Below are positions 34,822 through 46,379 of a DNA stretch of 64,000 nt, piece by piece. Source of the DNA: Tetraselmis striata (lineage: Eukaryota > Chlorophyta > Chlorodendrophyceae > Chlorodendrales > Chlorodendraceae); assembly GCA_006384855.1 (NCBI GenBank), contig VCJN01000388.1:1-64000 (forward strand). Direction: 5' to 3'. Each line of letters begins with the position of its first letter. Position 1 is the first letter of the stretch. Under the pieces are notes generated by a model. It had not been told where the DNA came from. It saw only the letters and a program-made list of their open reading frames with translations, and did not search any database. The position numbers were made by a program, and so were the translations under genes.

Positions 34822-35118
34822 TGATCAGAATTAGTTTATGTGGTTTTCTCCTTTATTTCCTCACCGCTTTTCCGGCTACATGTGCTGCTAGGTGGTACGG
34901 GATACTTGCTCACCCGTACTCGCGTGTGCAACACGAGTAGACATAAAGCAGCCGGAACAACTGAGCCTGCTATCTTCCAGTTTCGATGTGTTACACACAG
35001 GGATTAACTATCCCGTAACCTGTTGCGGGCAAGGTCACATGATGTTTCAAGACGACATCCGGCTCACCACCCGTGTGCGTGATTATTATCCGTACGTCCG
35101 TGCGTCGTCATCACGTCC

Positions 35119-36023
35119 GATGGACGAGAAGACCCGTCGCCGGGCCGACGGTCGAATCGCGTCAAGAAGACATGCGTGCCCAATCTACATTGCTGCTCGA
35201 GCTCACAGCATTGATGGCCCAATCGGCGGCTCGCATCGTGAATGTGGTGGCGATGGAGACGGAGCACACGGCTCTGGTTCCGGGCAGCGCGTCGCAGGAC
35301 AGCCAACATGCAGCGGGGGACCCGCAATGCGCCCCGCCTTGTTAGAGCTAGCCCATAGCGGCGGTGTCGGGGCAAAATCCGCGAGTGACGAGGACGACTA
35401 CCTCGCGGTGCCACAACAAAGGCTTGTTATGAGAATGTGCATAGCCGGTTATGACGAGGACGTTCATTGGACCGGTCAGCCGAGGACCTGGGCTTTTCCC
35501 TTTGTGTACGGACATGACGAACGACTACCTCAAGCGCCAGGATGACCGGCGTTTGCCGGCCCAAGAGGAGAACATTTGGATGATTGACATCTTTTGGGGC
35601 TCAAACAGCCGCTCTCTTCGCGGCTCTCGTCGAGATGTTGCCCTACGTTCCCGCTACTACTAATCAGGACTTCTTCCCCTACCTCACGCGCGCCGAGAAC
35701 TACGCCGAGGCCATCGACAAGGCGTTTTGCTTTCGTCTAGCCATCCTGCGGATGAGGCTTAGCGAGATCAAACGTGTGCACGAGGATTAGGGGATGCCGG
35801 AGGTACTGCGGGGTCAGCATTTCCAGCCCGTAGCAGAGCACCTGGGTTGTGTGGTATTCGGGGCCATGAAGGGCGATTACGAGCGTCGGTCTTCGAGGCT
35901 ACAGCCGGCAACAGCGCGAAGGCTACCGCCACTGATGGAGTGGCGGCGACGCTCGCATATGTCGCGGGCGTGGACGTGTACGCGGTGGCGGTCGAGGATG
36001 CGGCCGCGAAAGTGAGCGCAAGT
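35119..36023 (+). pseudogene. Gag-like ORF1 of element copy 3, broken
   Basis: Matches the intact ORF1 in pieces: STLLLELTALMAQSAARIVN, LLELAHSGGVGAKSASDEDD, NYAEAIDKAFCFRLAILRM, and a degenerate basic tail ending before TGA CCG. At least four frame changes. Confidence 0.75.
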
Positions 36024-37684
36024 GACCGCGTGGGGCGCCTTATGTCGGAGCTTCTAGCGCTTTGCGAGGTCACCTTTCGGTGACCGCCGCACAGTCGTCG
36101 GCGAACATTGACAGCTCAACAACGGAATGAGCGCCTCGTGGCCGGACCAAACCCCCTACCATGCAGATTTCATTCAGACCTTCCTCGGTGCGGCGCTTCT
36201 TACAGCCACAGCCGAGTGCGGCTCAACCATCCGCACACCTACACATGACATTTCAGCAACCCGTATCCCATGCCATTCCATTACTGCGTCCGTCGGTTGT
36301 TACTACTCTACGGGCTACAAGTGGTTCGCAGCGACCATCATTCGCGCGTGTACGGTACGCGCGAGACATGCGCTACGAGCGCGACAAGCGCGCGGGGCGG
36401 CCCGTCTACCTGGAGATTGCCCCGCAAACCCGTCGTCCTGGTGCCCAGACGAACCCGTCAAGCAATTATTACCGTCCAACTGCTAGCAAGTTAACCTCTG
36501 CGCTCGATTACTTTGCCGGAATGGGCTGGCCTCGTGTTATACCCCGGGAGTTAAACGTCGCTCTTACGTGATTGATGAGCCCGGGGCTCTGCCCCCATGG
36601 ACGGCTTCACTCCGGGCCCGTCTACTGGAAACGTTCGGCTCGGACGAGCCGTGGCAACGCATCTTCGACCTCCTCTCCAACTTCCTCACCGCCCACGCTC
36701 ACAAGCTACGCCGACAAGCTGTCTCGCAGAGTTTTGCCACGACTCCGATAATATATATCAACCCGCCGGAGGTGACTACGGCCACCGTCGTTCGGTACAT
36801 CGCTTGGATTGGTGAGCGGGGCCACATTGGGGTTAAGTCGTTGCAGCCCTACCTATCAGCAATCAACACGTTCTTCGATACGCATAACGTCGAACCCATC
36901 GCTAAATAATAAAACAGCCCGCACCTCGCCGCCGCGCGTCGTCGCATGCTACTTAGGCAATGCCGCATAGAGGTTGTTCCATTGCGCGTCGTCCCGTTAC
37001 CTGTCGATGTAGTTATTATTTTGTCGATGAGCGAGCCGAGTTAACTGTGCCCGATCCTCCTCCCGACTCTAGCAGTATAACTTTTGGGCCCTTATGGCCG
37101 CGGTTGTCAAATTCGTGTTCTCTGCCAAGGGACATACTAGCGTGTCCTGCCGAGTGCGGGACGTGCATGTCGACTCCTACAACGTCACCCTACATGCGTA
37201 CCGTGAGAAGGGGCGTGCCTTACGGCGCGGCCCCGACGACGACCTACACGTCATGCTCCTTCATGTGTCGGAGCACCCCCGCAGCCCGTCTCCTACACCA
37301 CTTAATCGACAACATTCAGTCTGCATCCATGGTCCATGCCGCGTTGGCCGAGACTAACTTCTGGGCGATCATCCCGAGTCCAAGACTGCCGCTACAATTT
37401 CGGAACTGGCTCTCTACTACTGCCGTTCGTCTCATCTGTGCTGCCCCTCATGTTGACACTTCCTGGACCTCTCACATCCTTCGCAAGGGTGCAGCCTATG
37501 CTGCTAACGCCGTTGGAGTCATGCTGTCCCACATCCGCTACCACGGCGGATGGGCCACTATCTCCGACGTCGCGTTCTGGACTACATCGACCCCAACTTC
37601 CTCCCCTCAGCTGGCGCACGGTTCTTCTTCCGTCGGCCACATCGCGCCCGCCCTTCGTCACTGAAGTTCAACAATACTCACTCC
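36024..37684 (+). pseudogene. Tyrosine recombinase of element copy 3, broken
   Basis: The region 36161-36909 matches the N-terminal half (YLEIAPQTRRPGAQTNPSSN; VVRYIAWIGERGHIGVKSLQ). The C-terminal half is in another frame: CRVRDVHVDSYNVTLHAYRE, then a DTSWTSHILRKGAAYAANAV block in which the catalytic His is preceded by Ser-His and the Arg is kept. The Tyr region is frame-shifted. Confidence 0.8.
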
Positions 37685-37798
37685 GCAACAGTGACCTTCT
37701 TGGTGCCCCCTTCGTGGCCTGTCAATACCCCTTCTTCGTCAATCATCTACCGCTTTCTTCGTTATCTCTTCACTCGCAAAACCAAACTCGATTTCAAA

Positions 37799-37966
37799 TG
37801 ATCTACACTAGTTCATGGGGTTTCCTCGCTTTTCCGGGCTACATGTGATGCTAAGTGGTACGGGTTACTAGTTCGCCCGTAACTGCGCCCGTTCGTGTGC
37901 TGCAGGAGTAAAGCAGCCGTAACAACTGAGCCAGCCATCTTCCACTTTCGCCGTGTAACACGTATC
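37799..37966 (+). repeat. Repeat A2 of element copy 3
   Basis: Begins TGATCTACACTAGTTCATGG, followed by the CCGGCTACATGTG-type block also found in A1 at 34822 onwards. Confidence 0.75.
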
Positions 37967-38206
37967 GCGCGCCCCGGACTCCGATTTTCCTCCACGCATT
38001 CATTAAAACTTTAATTATGCCAATTTAGACTCTTGATCGTGTAAAAACAGCCTGCGCGATATTTTTTGGCAAAACCATACTCAAATTGAAATCAGCATAC
38101 ATCCAGGCCAGCGGTCGCCCGGGCAACGTCGTCACTTCGACGAAAAGGCACACTGTCTACTTAGTTAGCAGAGTCAGTCAAAGCAAAAACGTATCAAATC
38201 CGATTA

Positions 38207-38900
38207 CTAGTAACACGGTATACCGGCACCATATATAACAAACTGGCGGGGGGGGGGGGGGGGGGGGCGGCGTGCGATTACATGATCGACTTCGCGTGCG
38301 TGTCCTCCACGACCCCCACTTGAAGCAACGACCCCCGCTGGTGTACCCCGGGAATCGCGGCGACCGAGGCGGAGCATGCTAAGTTGGCAGCGGACCGGGC
38401 GTCTTCCGCCCCTGTGCAGGGTGTTCACCGGTACTACCCTTTTGTGGTTGAGGACCGCGGCCGTCTCGGGAAGTCCGCTTTGACGGTGGTCTACATCTTC
38501 GCAGTGCTGTTGGCTGTGCGCAACTTCCGTGGCGGTCCTTCCGCCCCGACCTCTTGCTTTCTTCGTGGTCAATCCGTTCAGGCACTTCGAAACTTTGTCG
38601 CCAGCCAACCTGCTGAGTTCCGCCGTCACCTGTCGCGCACACGGCGGGGGCTGTTGCAGCGGGTCTCGGCTTGCGTGCATGGTACCCTGGGCGGCATTCT
38701 CTCTGCCGGCGTGCAGATGGCCAAGTCTGATGCGTGTGCTCGTGCCCACTCTGCGTCTTCTCATGCTACTGCTTCCACCCCGCAGTCGTTGTAGAGGACC
38801 TTTCTGATTGCCTTTTATTTTGGTGATTTCCGATATCGCCTTCTGCTGCTAGCTCATGTAATTACATATAACAAACTCATTGTACTATCAATACATATGT
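38207..38900 (+). mobile_element. LINE 3' end with C-terminal pol domain
   Basis: The plus frame to 38794 encodes RYYPFVVEDRGRLGKSALTV, the conserved C-terminal motif after the reverse transcriptase in many plant and algal non-LTR elements (PF.VE..G.LG..A). It ends STPQSL and a stop. The 3' untranslated part (GATTGCCTTTTATTTTGGTG) recurs on the minus strand at 58165-58325. The 5' part is missing, with a poly-G run at 38248-38267. Copy is truncated and inactive. Confidence 0.75.
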
Positions 38901-38924
38901 GGTACATTAAAAACAGCCTCGTTG

Positions 38925-39056
38925 TCAATCCGCTCGGTAGAGCGGCTTGTCTCCTACTCAGGAGGTCCCCGGATCGATTCCCGGCTCTGTCAATTCAGAG
39001 CAATATCGTCCGGGCCCGTGTCCCGGATCTACCCGGTTGATGCATAAAAACGGGTT
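38925..39056 (+). repeat. tRNA-derived SINE-like head
   Basis: GCTCGGTAGAGC resembles a tRNA D-arm, and GGATCGATTCC resembles the B box and T-arm, spaced as in a tRNA. The acceptor stem does not pair and the anticodon stem is poor, so it is not a working tRNA. The following body (GCAATATCG, GGGCCCGTGTCCC) matches the minus strand around 58050-58105. Confidence 0.6.
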
Positions 39057-39100
39057 GTATATTATGTAGGAACCCCCCCTGCGGCGGGGCCGAAAAGCCC

Positions 39101-39138
<38 letters not shown>

Positions 39139-40129
39139 AAAAAATTCGAAAGTGCGGTCTCAAACAAGCATTTTCGCTTTAGGATTCGCCATTCGGCATT
39201 CTGGCTCCCAAAATGCATATTAAGGCATTGAGTTCGGGTTTTCAGCCAAATACGCGCGATGAATCTTTTCGGGTTTTTGCCGACGATGAATCTCAAAGAC
39301 TGCGCCGATCGAGTGGCGACGGTCTACTTTCGACAACTCGCATGCTAGAGGGGGGGGGGGGGGGGGGGAGTGCGCCAACGTGTTATGATAGTATTTATTG
39401 TTCGTAGCCCCGTAGAGATCTTTGTGTGTGCGAGCTGCGACATCTGCTGGGCCTGGCGGGGCCTGGGCTGCGACACGACTGCTGCTACGGTGCTACCCGG
39501 TACGCGACTTATCGCGCTGCTCCCTCCCCCCCCAGCTGGCGCTGTTCAACATCATATGCTAGCCATGCTCCACCTGCAGTTGGACTGCGCCCGGGGGGTG
39601 AGACGCTGGGCAGTAAAGCAGAAAGTACTCGGCCTACTCTTGGACAATGCAACTGGACTGCACGGAGGGGTCTGCAGGCGGCGGGCTCGGTCTGTAGGCC
39701 CCAAGCGCAGTCCAGTTTACAGATCCAGGGGGTTCAAATTAGTGTTCAGAGGGGTGTTCAAGGGGGCCAAAAGGTTTCGGGTGTATATCGGTTTCATTAC
39801 GCCCTTCGATGGCTGCCTGGGCCGGGGCTGGGCGTGACGGGGCGCCGGGGGGTGGGGTTCTGGGGGGCCGGGGGCTCGCGAGCGGAGTTTGTTGGGCGCC
39901 AAAGAAATTATATCACTACGAATACTCGTGCGACATAGCGACTACTAGCGACTACATGTTGCAGCACCAATCTGCTGCTGTATAAACGAAGTAATCGTAT
40001 AAACCAAGTAATTACATTGGATATAGAAATTACGTATATACAGCTTAGAATGCGATATGCATTTACATATATATGAGCAGCGCCCGCCCCGGTGCGGGTC
40101 CCCTCGTGGACGTTCCTACATAATATACA
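39056..40129. mobile_element. Probable insertion bounded by an 18-base inverted repeat
   Basis: TGTATATTATGTAGGAAC at 39056-39073 is repeated as its exact reverse complement at 40112-40129. The SINE-like body stops just before the first copy, and its 3' part appears to resume near 40250. Inside are poly-G runs at about 39103-39135 and 39350-39368 but no recognised gene. Confidence 0.45.
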
Positions 40130-40244
40130 GTCGCGGACTCTCGCCCCCCCGCGCCCCCCGGCTCCCCCGTCCTCGAGAACCCCCTGTTTCCCCCAAGGGT
40201 TATGGAGGGCTCCAATAACCCTCCTGCCGAGCGCATGTCTATAC

Positions 40245-40345
40245 TACATAATATACAGCCAGACCTACGACTGAAGTTGATGCCCGAGCTCAAGTGTTGG
40301 GGAGGCTTCTGCCGATGACCCGGGGCGAACTCTACTTTCACTTTT
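40245..40345 (+). repeat. 3' part of the SINE-like repeat
   Basis: CCAGACCTACGAC, CTCAAGTGTTG and GGGGCGAACT follow the order seen on the minus strand of 57915-58005. It seems separated from its tRNA-like head by the insertion upstream. Confidence 0.5.
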
Positions 40346-40977
40346 AGTACGTAAAAACCCAATTAAACTCCACGGGATGTCAAATCCACGATATTGGTCG
40401 GCAGTCGATGTCACGTGCCGACGTATCCAATAACGTATCCGATAAACATAGGCCGCCTTTCAGTCTAAATGAGTCATAAACGCATGCCGTAAATCTTCAT
40501 ACGGGCACGACTTTTCTCGTACAAACCACCGATTCGAGCGGTTTATGGTTTCGGCCGGCCACTCGAAAAGTGACATCTCACTTTCGGTTGCAACCGCAGA
40601 CTCATGTGTCCTCATGCACCGTGCCCATCTCCCGGCCCCCCCGCCACCCGTGAGCCACAAAGCGGGAATAGAAACGTACGTCGATCCGTCAGGGTACTCA
40701 TGTAATGTGCGGGACCGCGGTGGGTGTGGGGAGCGGTCCATTGTCGGCCCGAGCGGCCGATGAGGCGCAATGCAGCGTGCACCGTCGGGCGCCATCGGCC
40801 GAACCTTGGGCACCCCACCGCACTGCTGCCGACAAATAGGTCCTCCCACACCACTACCGATAGCCAACGACTAGTTTCAGGCTCCCGTGCCGAGCCATCG
40901 TGAGTTTGTAATTCGCTACGATAGGATACAAACGCGCTACAATAGGTGGATGGGGGGGCTCGCGACCGCGCATCGCA

Positions 40978-41010
<33 letters not shown>

Positions 41011-41311
41011 CGCCGCTCTTTCGGAGATGGACGGGGCAGTAGGTGGTCATGGCGGCCTTGTCCTGCTGACCACTTGCTACGCTATGTTCGTATGGTTTCC
41101 GGGTACCCTCATGTTTGCGGTCGGCCAATTCATTGCGCATAATATAATTATATGATCCGCGCAATGTATAATATTACAATTTGCGGCTCAGTGAGCCCGA
41201 TTTATTTTTTAGGTCGGTCCGCAAGTGTCGCGATATTAACAACCAGCGGCGAGGCTAGTCACAAACCCTCCAGCCGCGTGCAAATCGAAGTGATTTACGG
41301 CTACGACTCGA
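40346..41311. other. Intergenic, no gene seen
   Basis: Poly-C run at about 40979-41009. Open frames on both strands are short and without motifs. Confidence 0.4.
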
Positions 41312-41314
41312 TAA

Positions 41315-42255
41315 GGCCGGTAAGAACGAATTGTAAGTGTGTTTTAGGTATCATTCCCCCCCCACCCCCCCCCCCCTCCGATCTGACCCCCCCCCCCCTC
41401 CATAAGTATTGTAGCTGGCTGATATACTGTTTTAAGTACTATTAACATTAGTGTCCAGGGAAAAAGTGCTGCAATTGTCCATATATTGTGTAGGGGGCAG
41501 CTGCCACACACGTAGCACGCGTGCATATCAAGGCATGAGGGCAGTATTCAGAGAACAAAGCACACGATTATACTGTAGTAGTGTTCTATGGCTGCCCCTC
41601 CCCCTTCTTGCGTTTGCCCACCAGGCGAACTCGGAGTGCCGAGTGGGCACCTCTTCCATCGCATCTCACATGTTGTCTTGGAGCATGCGGCTGCGACCGG
41701 ACTCGCCAGTCACACGCCGCCTCTTTTTGCCCGAGGACGGCGAGCTGAACATCTCATGCTCCACACGACCACTGCAATGTGCTCAACGCGCTCAAAGGAT
41801 AGGCTAGGGTCCAGGTCGTTCACTGCACATACTCTAGCATGCATGCTGCGCACGGTACATGCCCCTAGCCAATCTTGCTCTAGGGGGTAGAGCACGGGCC
41901 TAATGGAAAGCTCCATGCCGTCCCACTTCACCTCCTCCTTTACGATGTGCCTTGTGCATACCGACATGGTGTTAACCACCCAAGCCGAAGGCTGGCGATG
42001 TGAGGTAGGCGTGGACGGTTGTGGACTGATAGCTATTTGTACTCGGCGGGCCGACAACAACATATGCCAGCCTAGCGCGGCGGCGGCGGTGTTGGTGAGG
42101 GTTGTGCGGTAGGTGCGTACGGTAGTTGGAGCCGGTAAGCAAAGCGGAAATTACTAGCATCAGAACTTTGGCCAGCTTCCCCCCCCCCCCCCCCCCCCCC
42201 CCAATGTTTTGAGCGACATATGGCACCTAAAAGACACTTACAATTCTCACTGGCC
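41315..42255 (-). mobile_element. TIR transposon family 2, short copy
   Basis: Ends GGCCGGTAAGAACGAATTGT (left) and, read inward, GGCCAGTGAGAATTGTAAGT (right), flanked by a perfect TAA duplication (41312-41314, 42256-42258). Opposite in orientation to the copy at 8813-11666 and shorter by about 1.9 kb. The shared internal segments (for example CATGTCGGTAT and AGTATGCAGTGAACGACCTG) show that it is an internal-deletion derivative or a divergent sister. Confidence 0.8.
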
Positions 42256-42258
42256 TAA

Positions 42259-42706
42259 GGAAACTCGGCGTTAAGCGATTACGACCACTCGCGAGCCGCA
42301 ACCGTAATTTCGTATCGGATCCCGGTACGAGTATTTGCGGTTACGACTCAAACAAATGGAACGCGGCCTAAATATGTTTTTATTCGCCTAAATATGCTGT
42401 TTAAAATCAATATGTTGTCCGGCGGCTGGTGATGTCCGGTACTTCTGGTACAAATTGCAATATTATGGCATTCTTATTGCATTAATAAGGCTACTGCAAG
42501 CTAATATAATATTGTACATATTGCAATAACATTATCCTGGAGAAGCCGTTGCGACGCGTTCGGCCGCGCCCGGCCCCACGTCTGCGTGCGCGCTATCCTT
42601 GTCGGCGCCGCATCGGTTTTAGAGGATCCATTCGACACACCCGCCGCAGAACTTTGGCCGCGGGCCGCCATTAGGCATCACAACACCCACTCATCTCAAA
42701 GCAGCC
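42259..42706. other. AT-rich stretch upstream of an unknown ORF
   Basis: Several ATTGCAATA-type words between 42440 and 42530; no coding evidence apart from short frames. Confidence 0.4.
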
Positions 42707-43324
42707 ATGACCCCCACCATGCCCAAGCAACTGATTGGTGGAGTTCTGTCAGCATGCGTGAGCGTCAACATCGGCAACGTGCAGAAGTTATGTACACCTG
42801 CGCTGCGTTGTCTTGCCTCGGCCTCCCTACCGCTTATTCAACACGATGCCGTTGTTGTCGCCATGAGCGTCCCAAAGAATACCGCCGACAACGCGCAAGA
42901 TTGTACTGCGTTTATCAACGATGGTACCCTCTCCGACGTGCTGGAAACGCTTGAGGTGGCTTTTCTCCAGTTTACGACAACTCTTCCGGACGGTGGGGGC
43001 GCGCCCATCGCCGGTGAACCCTATATATTGCGTACGATGACGGTAGCCACATCTGGCAGCATCCGCCAACTACCCATCACGCGGCACGCCGGTGACCCCA
43101 ATAGTTTGTCAAAATTGAGGAGACATTTCAACGATACAGTAGAATGCCTTAGGACAATGTCGGAGCGGAGAGCCAGGCAGGTGAAGCAAAGCAAGGAGGT
43201 CATGCGCGTGGAGAGGGCAGCAACTCAGCAACAGTCAGCACCAGCTCACAAGCAGCCAGCAGGCGAGCAGGCGCGGCGCACGAGGGCATACGCCACGCGC
43301 CGCCCAGCCATGCGCAACGTCTGA
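42707..43324 (+). CDS. Hypothetical protein, 205 residues
   Basis: Uninterrupted frame from an ATG (MTPTMPKQLIGGVLSACVSV) to TGA. The middle has a mixed hydrophobic and charged composition like a folded protein (LSDVLETLEVAFLQFTTTLP; SKLRRHFNDTVECLRTMSER). The tail is basic and Gln/Ala-rich. Not recognised: no membrane segment, signal peptide or metal motif. No intron needed. It lies among transposons, next to the family 2 element and a foldback repeat, so it may be part of an unrecognised mobile element. Confidence 0.45.
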   Translation: MTPTMPKQLIGGVLSACVSVNIGNVQKLCTPALRCLASASLPLIQHDAVVVAMSVPKNTADNAQDCTAFINDGTLSDVLETLEVAFLQFTTTLPDGGGAPIAGEPYILRTMTVATSGSIRQLPITRHAGDPNSLSKLRRHFNDTVECLRTMSERRARQVKQSKEVMRVERAATQQQSAPAHKQPAGEQARRTRAYATRRPAMRNV

Positions 43325-44084
43325 GCGCATCTTCGAGAGTGACGACAAAGTAGCACGCATCCATCATTACACAGCCATAGTATGGTAGGCTTCGGCCGGG
43401 AGGGCAAGGGGTTAACACTTCCACAATGTAATCATGTGATTTTTCTTCATAATAACCGTCCTCTCTTGCACCTGTGAATGCAGCGGGAGAAAAAGGGGCG
43501 CTTAAAAATGGAGGCACCTGACGAAACGCCAAATCAATTTGTGATGCAAAATACGTAATCTGTATTAGGCCGATTAGATTACTGTTCTTGTTTTAAGTAT
43601 AGCGCCAGATGTGGGGAGAAAAGGGGGGGGGGGGGTCGTTCCTTTTCGAAAACATTTCCTTTTCCGGTATATAGTGCTTAATACACTACTGTTTAACCAT
43701 TGCCATGCACCTACCGTCGTTGGCATTGAATGTCACTGCTGCTGGTATTCATCATTCTACTGATATAGAGCGGTAGATATATATATATAGATATATATAT
43801 ACTCCTTACGTCACGAAACTAGTTATTGCTGATGTAATGATGTGCATTCTAGATGTACTTCAATGTAGGTATATAGCGTGGGCACCCAAATATGTGGATA
43901 GTAACCGAAATCCATACGAAATAGATTTCATGCCGTGAGCGACACTACGACGCCACATATATATTCCGGCCAACACGGTTTCGCGTGCTGTTGCGCTTGC
44001 GATACAGTCCGTAATTACGGGGACCGTAAGTTAGTAGTAGCAGTTGTGCGTGCGCGCGCAACTCGCGAGGCGCCCGAAGATATA
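43325..44084. other. Non-coding stretch with (TA)n
   Basis: Poly-G at about 43624-43635 and a GATATATATATATA block near 43773-43802. No gene seen. Confidence 0.45.
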
Positions 44085-45560
44085 TATCGTCAGATCGGGT
44101 GGCATGCCATCGCACGTGGCCCGACCCACCCGTCTAGCTTCGTATGTTCTAGCGTATAGCGGAGACAACACACGTTATTCACTTAGTGATGAACCCGGCT
44201 GCTGTCCTTCCCTAACGCCCGGCCGCGCTTCCAGAAGCGACAGCCGACGATGCGACAGCCGCTACCTCCCAACTACCCTGGGTCAGTGAATAACACAGCT
44301 GACAGCTCCCCCAACACCTTTCGTATAGCACATCGTATAGAGCTACAGTATAGAGCTACCGTACCTCTCATCCTCCCGCCCGAGTGCTCCCCCATGCGAG
44401 CCCGCCCTCGCTCCGCGGCTAGTGTTTCCGTGTCGCGCTAGTTGCCGCGACTCCTGCAACACCCCGACCACGAGGCGTTGACCCGCGACACGGGGGCAGA
44501 TCCAACGCTAGCGGCGCCGTCTCACGCGCCAGTGTGCGGTACATGCGATGCTACGGGTAATTTGTCGGGGAGTTGGTTGGGGCTGAGTGGTTATGCTGGA
44601 GTTTGAGGGGTTGGCAATGCATATTGTATAGGTGGTACGCATGCCGTCCGCACCGTGTCGCCGTACGCATGGCCCGGCCTCCACCACACGGTGACGCTAT
44701 GACGCGATGGCGGTTTTTATGCCACACGATGTCCCGAATGGCATGTTTGCGTGTGACATGTCCGTGCATCACCGCGTCATCGGCAGTATACGCACGGTAC
44801 CCGTACGTGCCACCGGTGACGATGACGATGACGATGATATCGTTGCATAGAACGCGTCTCACACCCGAACACGATGCCATTTGGGACGTCGTGTGACATG
44901 AAAATCGTCATCGCGTCACCGCGTCACCGCGTGGTGGAGGCCGGGCCATGCGCACGGCGAAACGGTCGGTGTAGCGGACGGCGGGCGCATCGCCTCCGTG
45001 ATGCGCCCCCTCAAACTCCAGAACCACTGAGCACCAACTAAATCCCCGACAAATTATCCGTAGCACATCGCATGTACCTCACTGGCGCGTGATGCGGCGC
45101 TGTGAGACCCCCCCCCGCTAACGTTGGAACAATTCTCGTTTCGCAGGTCAACGCCCCGTCGTCGGGGTGTTGCAAGGGTCGCGATAACCAGCGCGACGCG
45201 GAAACAGTAGCCGCGGAGTGGGGGCTCGTAGGGGGAGCACTGAGGAGGGAGGATGAGAGGTACGGTGGCTCTATACGTCTGCTTCGATGTGCTACACGGG
45301 AGATGTTGGAGGAGCTGTGTTATTGACGGAGGGTTGGGAGGTTGCGGGGGCCCATCATCGGCTATCGTTCTTGGAAGCGCGGCCGGGCGCCCATGAGCGA
45401 CAGCCGGGTTCACCATTAAGTGAAACTATGTTATCTCGTCCGCTGTATGATGGAACTTTCGAAGCTAGGCTGGTGGGCGGGTGGGTCGTGCCCCGTGCGT
45501 GGCGGCAGGGTACGGCACTTCCGTGGCGTGGGGGTGGGACGAGATATCGGCGGGTGCCAT
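44085..45560. repeat. Long foldback: two arms of about 700 bases
   Basis: The left arm (about 44085-44768) and the right arm (about 44852-45560) are imperfect reverse complements along nearly all their length. Matching landmarks are CCCGGCCGCGCTTCCAGAA, AACACAGCT, CGTACCTCTCATCCTCC, GCAACACCCCGAC, AATTTGTCGGGGA and ATGGCCCGGCCTCCACCAC. A spacer of about 85 bases between them contains (GATGAC)n. A piece like the spacer recurs just outside at 45650-45710. No coding function is apparent. Confidence 0.8.
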
Positions 45561-46261
45561 GTCCGACCCGCGTAGCAATGACGCGGCGACCGTCATTTAG
45601 TATACAGTAGCACGATTTTACTATCATCGTAGGAAGTAGATTTCACGTACTATGTTCACGTACCACCGATGACTACAATGACGATGATGATATCGTGCCA
45701 TGCATAGAATGATCCGCCCTTTATATTGCGGCCCGCTCTGATGAGACGACCTGAATCATGCGCCTTTGTTACCGGTCGCCATACATCTAGTATGACGTCT
45801 ACATGTAGCGACCAGTCTCTATTATAGCGCTGCGTTGGGAATGCATCAGACATGCGGTATACTATATATGCCGTCATACACCATATTATGCCGTGAGCAC
45901 GCACCATGCAGCTATTCCGGTTAGCTCCCCTCTCCCTCCCCTCCCCTCCCTCACCTCAGTAATAGCAGGCGGGACGCATGTGGCTGCCTTAGCGTGCTTG
46001 CCGAGCTCCGGATAGGATGGGTATGACTTCGGTAGGGACACCAGGGGGGCGCTCCTGTCTTGGCTATAGCCCGTTGGATTACCGAGGAGGGGCTAGGAAA
46101 CAAAGGACGATGGCCGATAGCTTGAGCTGTGATAGCACTTCGTGTTCCCCACTGTGGTCCTCAGAACAACTCGGTCGGAGCGAGTGGATGCAACAGACAA
46201 GCACTTGTAATCAATTTCAATTTCAATTTGCCGTCAGACTACTCGTACATGTAATGGTGTG

Positions 46262-46370
46262 AATTATACAAAAAGGCCAGTAACAAATTCACCGCTAAAA
46301 GAAGTATTTAAAGATCAACACAACAAGCTGCCTAAAGCGGCTCGCATCCCGCACGAGGCGGGATGGATTA
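46262..46370. repeat. Single arm of the 25.6-kb inverted-repeat family
   Basis: ACAAAAAGGCCAGTAAC, ACCGCTAAAAG and GCATCCCGCACGAGGC match the right arm at 25740-25858. It borders the decayed gene that follows. Confidence 0.6.
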
Positions 46371-46379
46371 GTGATGCGC

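Larger units (their letters stand above)
34822..38092 (+). mobile_element. Ngaro-like tyrosine-recombinase element, copy 3 (decayed)
   Basis: A1 begins at 34822 (TGATCAGAATTAGTTTATGT). B1 is at 37774-37800 (TCGCAAAACCAAACTCGATT), A2 at 37799-37966 and B2 at 38067-38092. ORF1 spans about 35119-36023 and the recombinase about 36024-37770, both broken. Size and order match copies 1 and 2, again with no reverse transcriptase. Confidence 0.85.

Noticed and set aside
38930-39000. Possible functional tRNA gene
   Set aside because: The D-arm and T-arm words are good, but the acceptor stem does not pair and the anticodon stem-loop is wrong in size. The flanking body recurs elsewhere, so a SINE-like repeat fits better.
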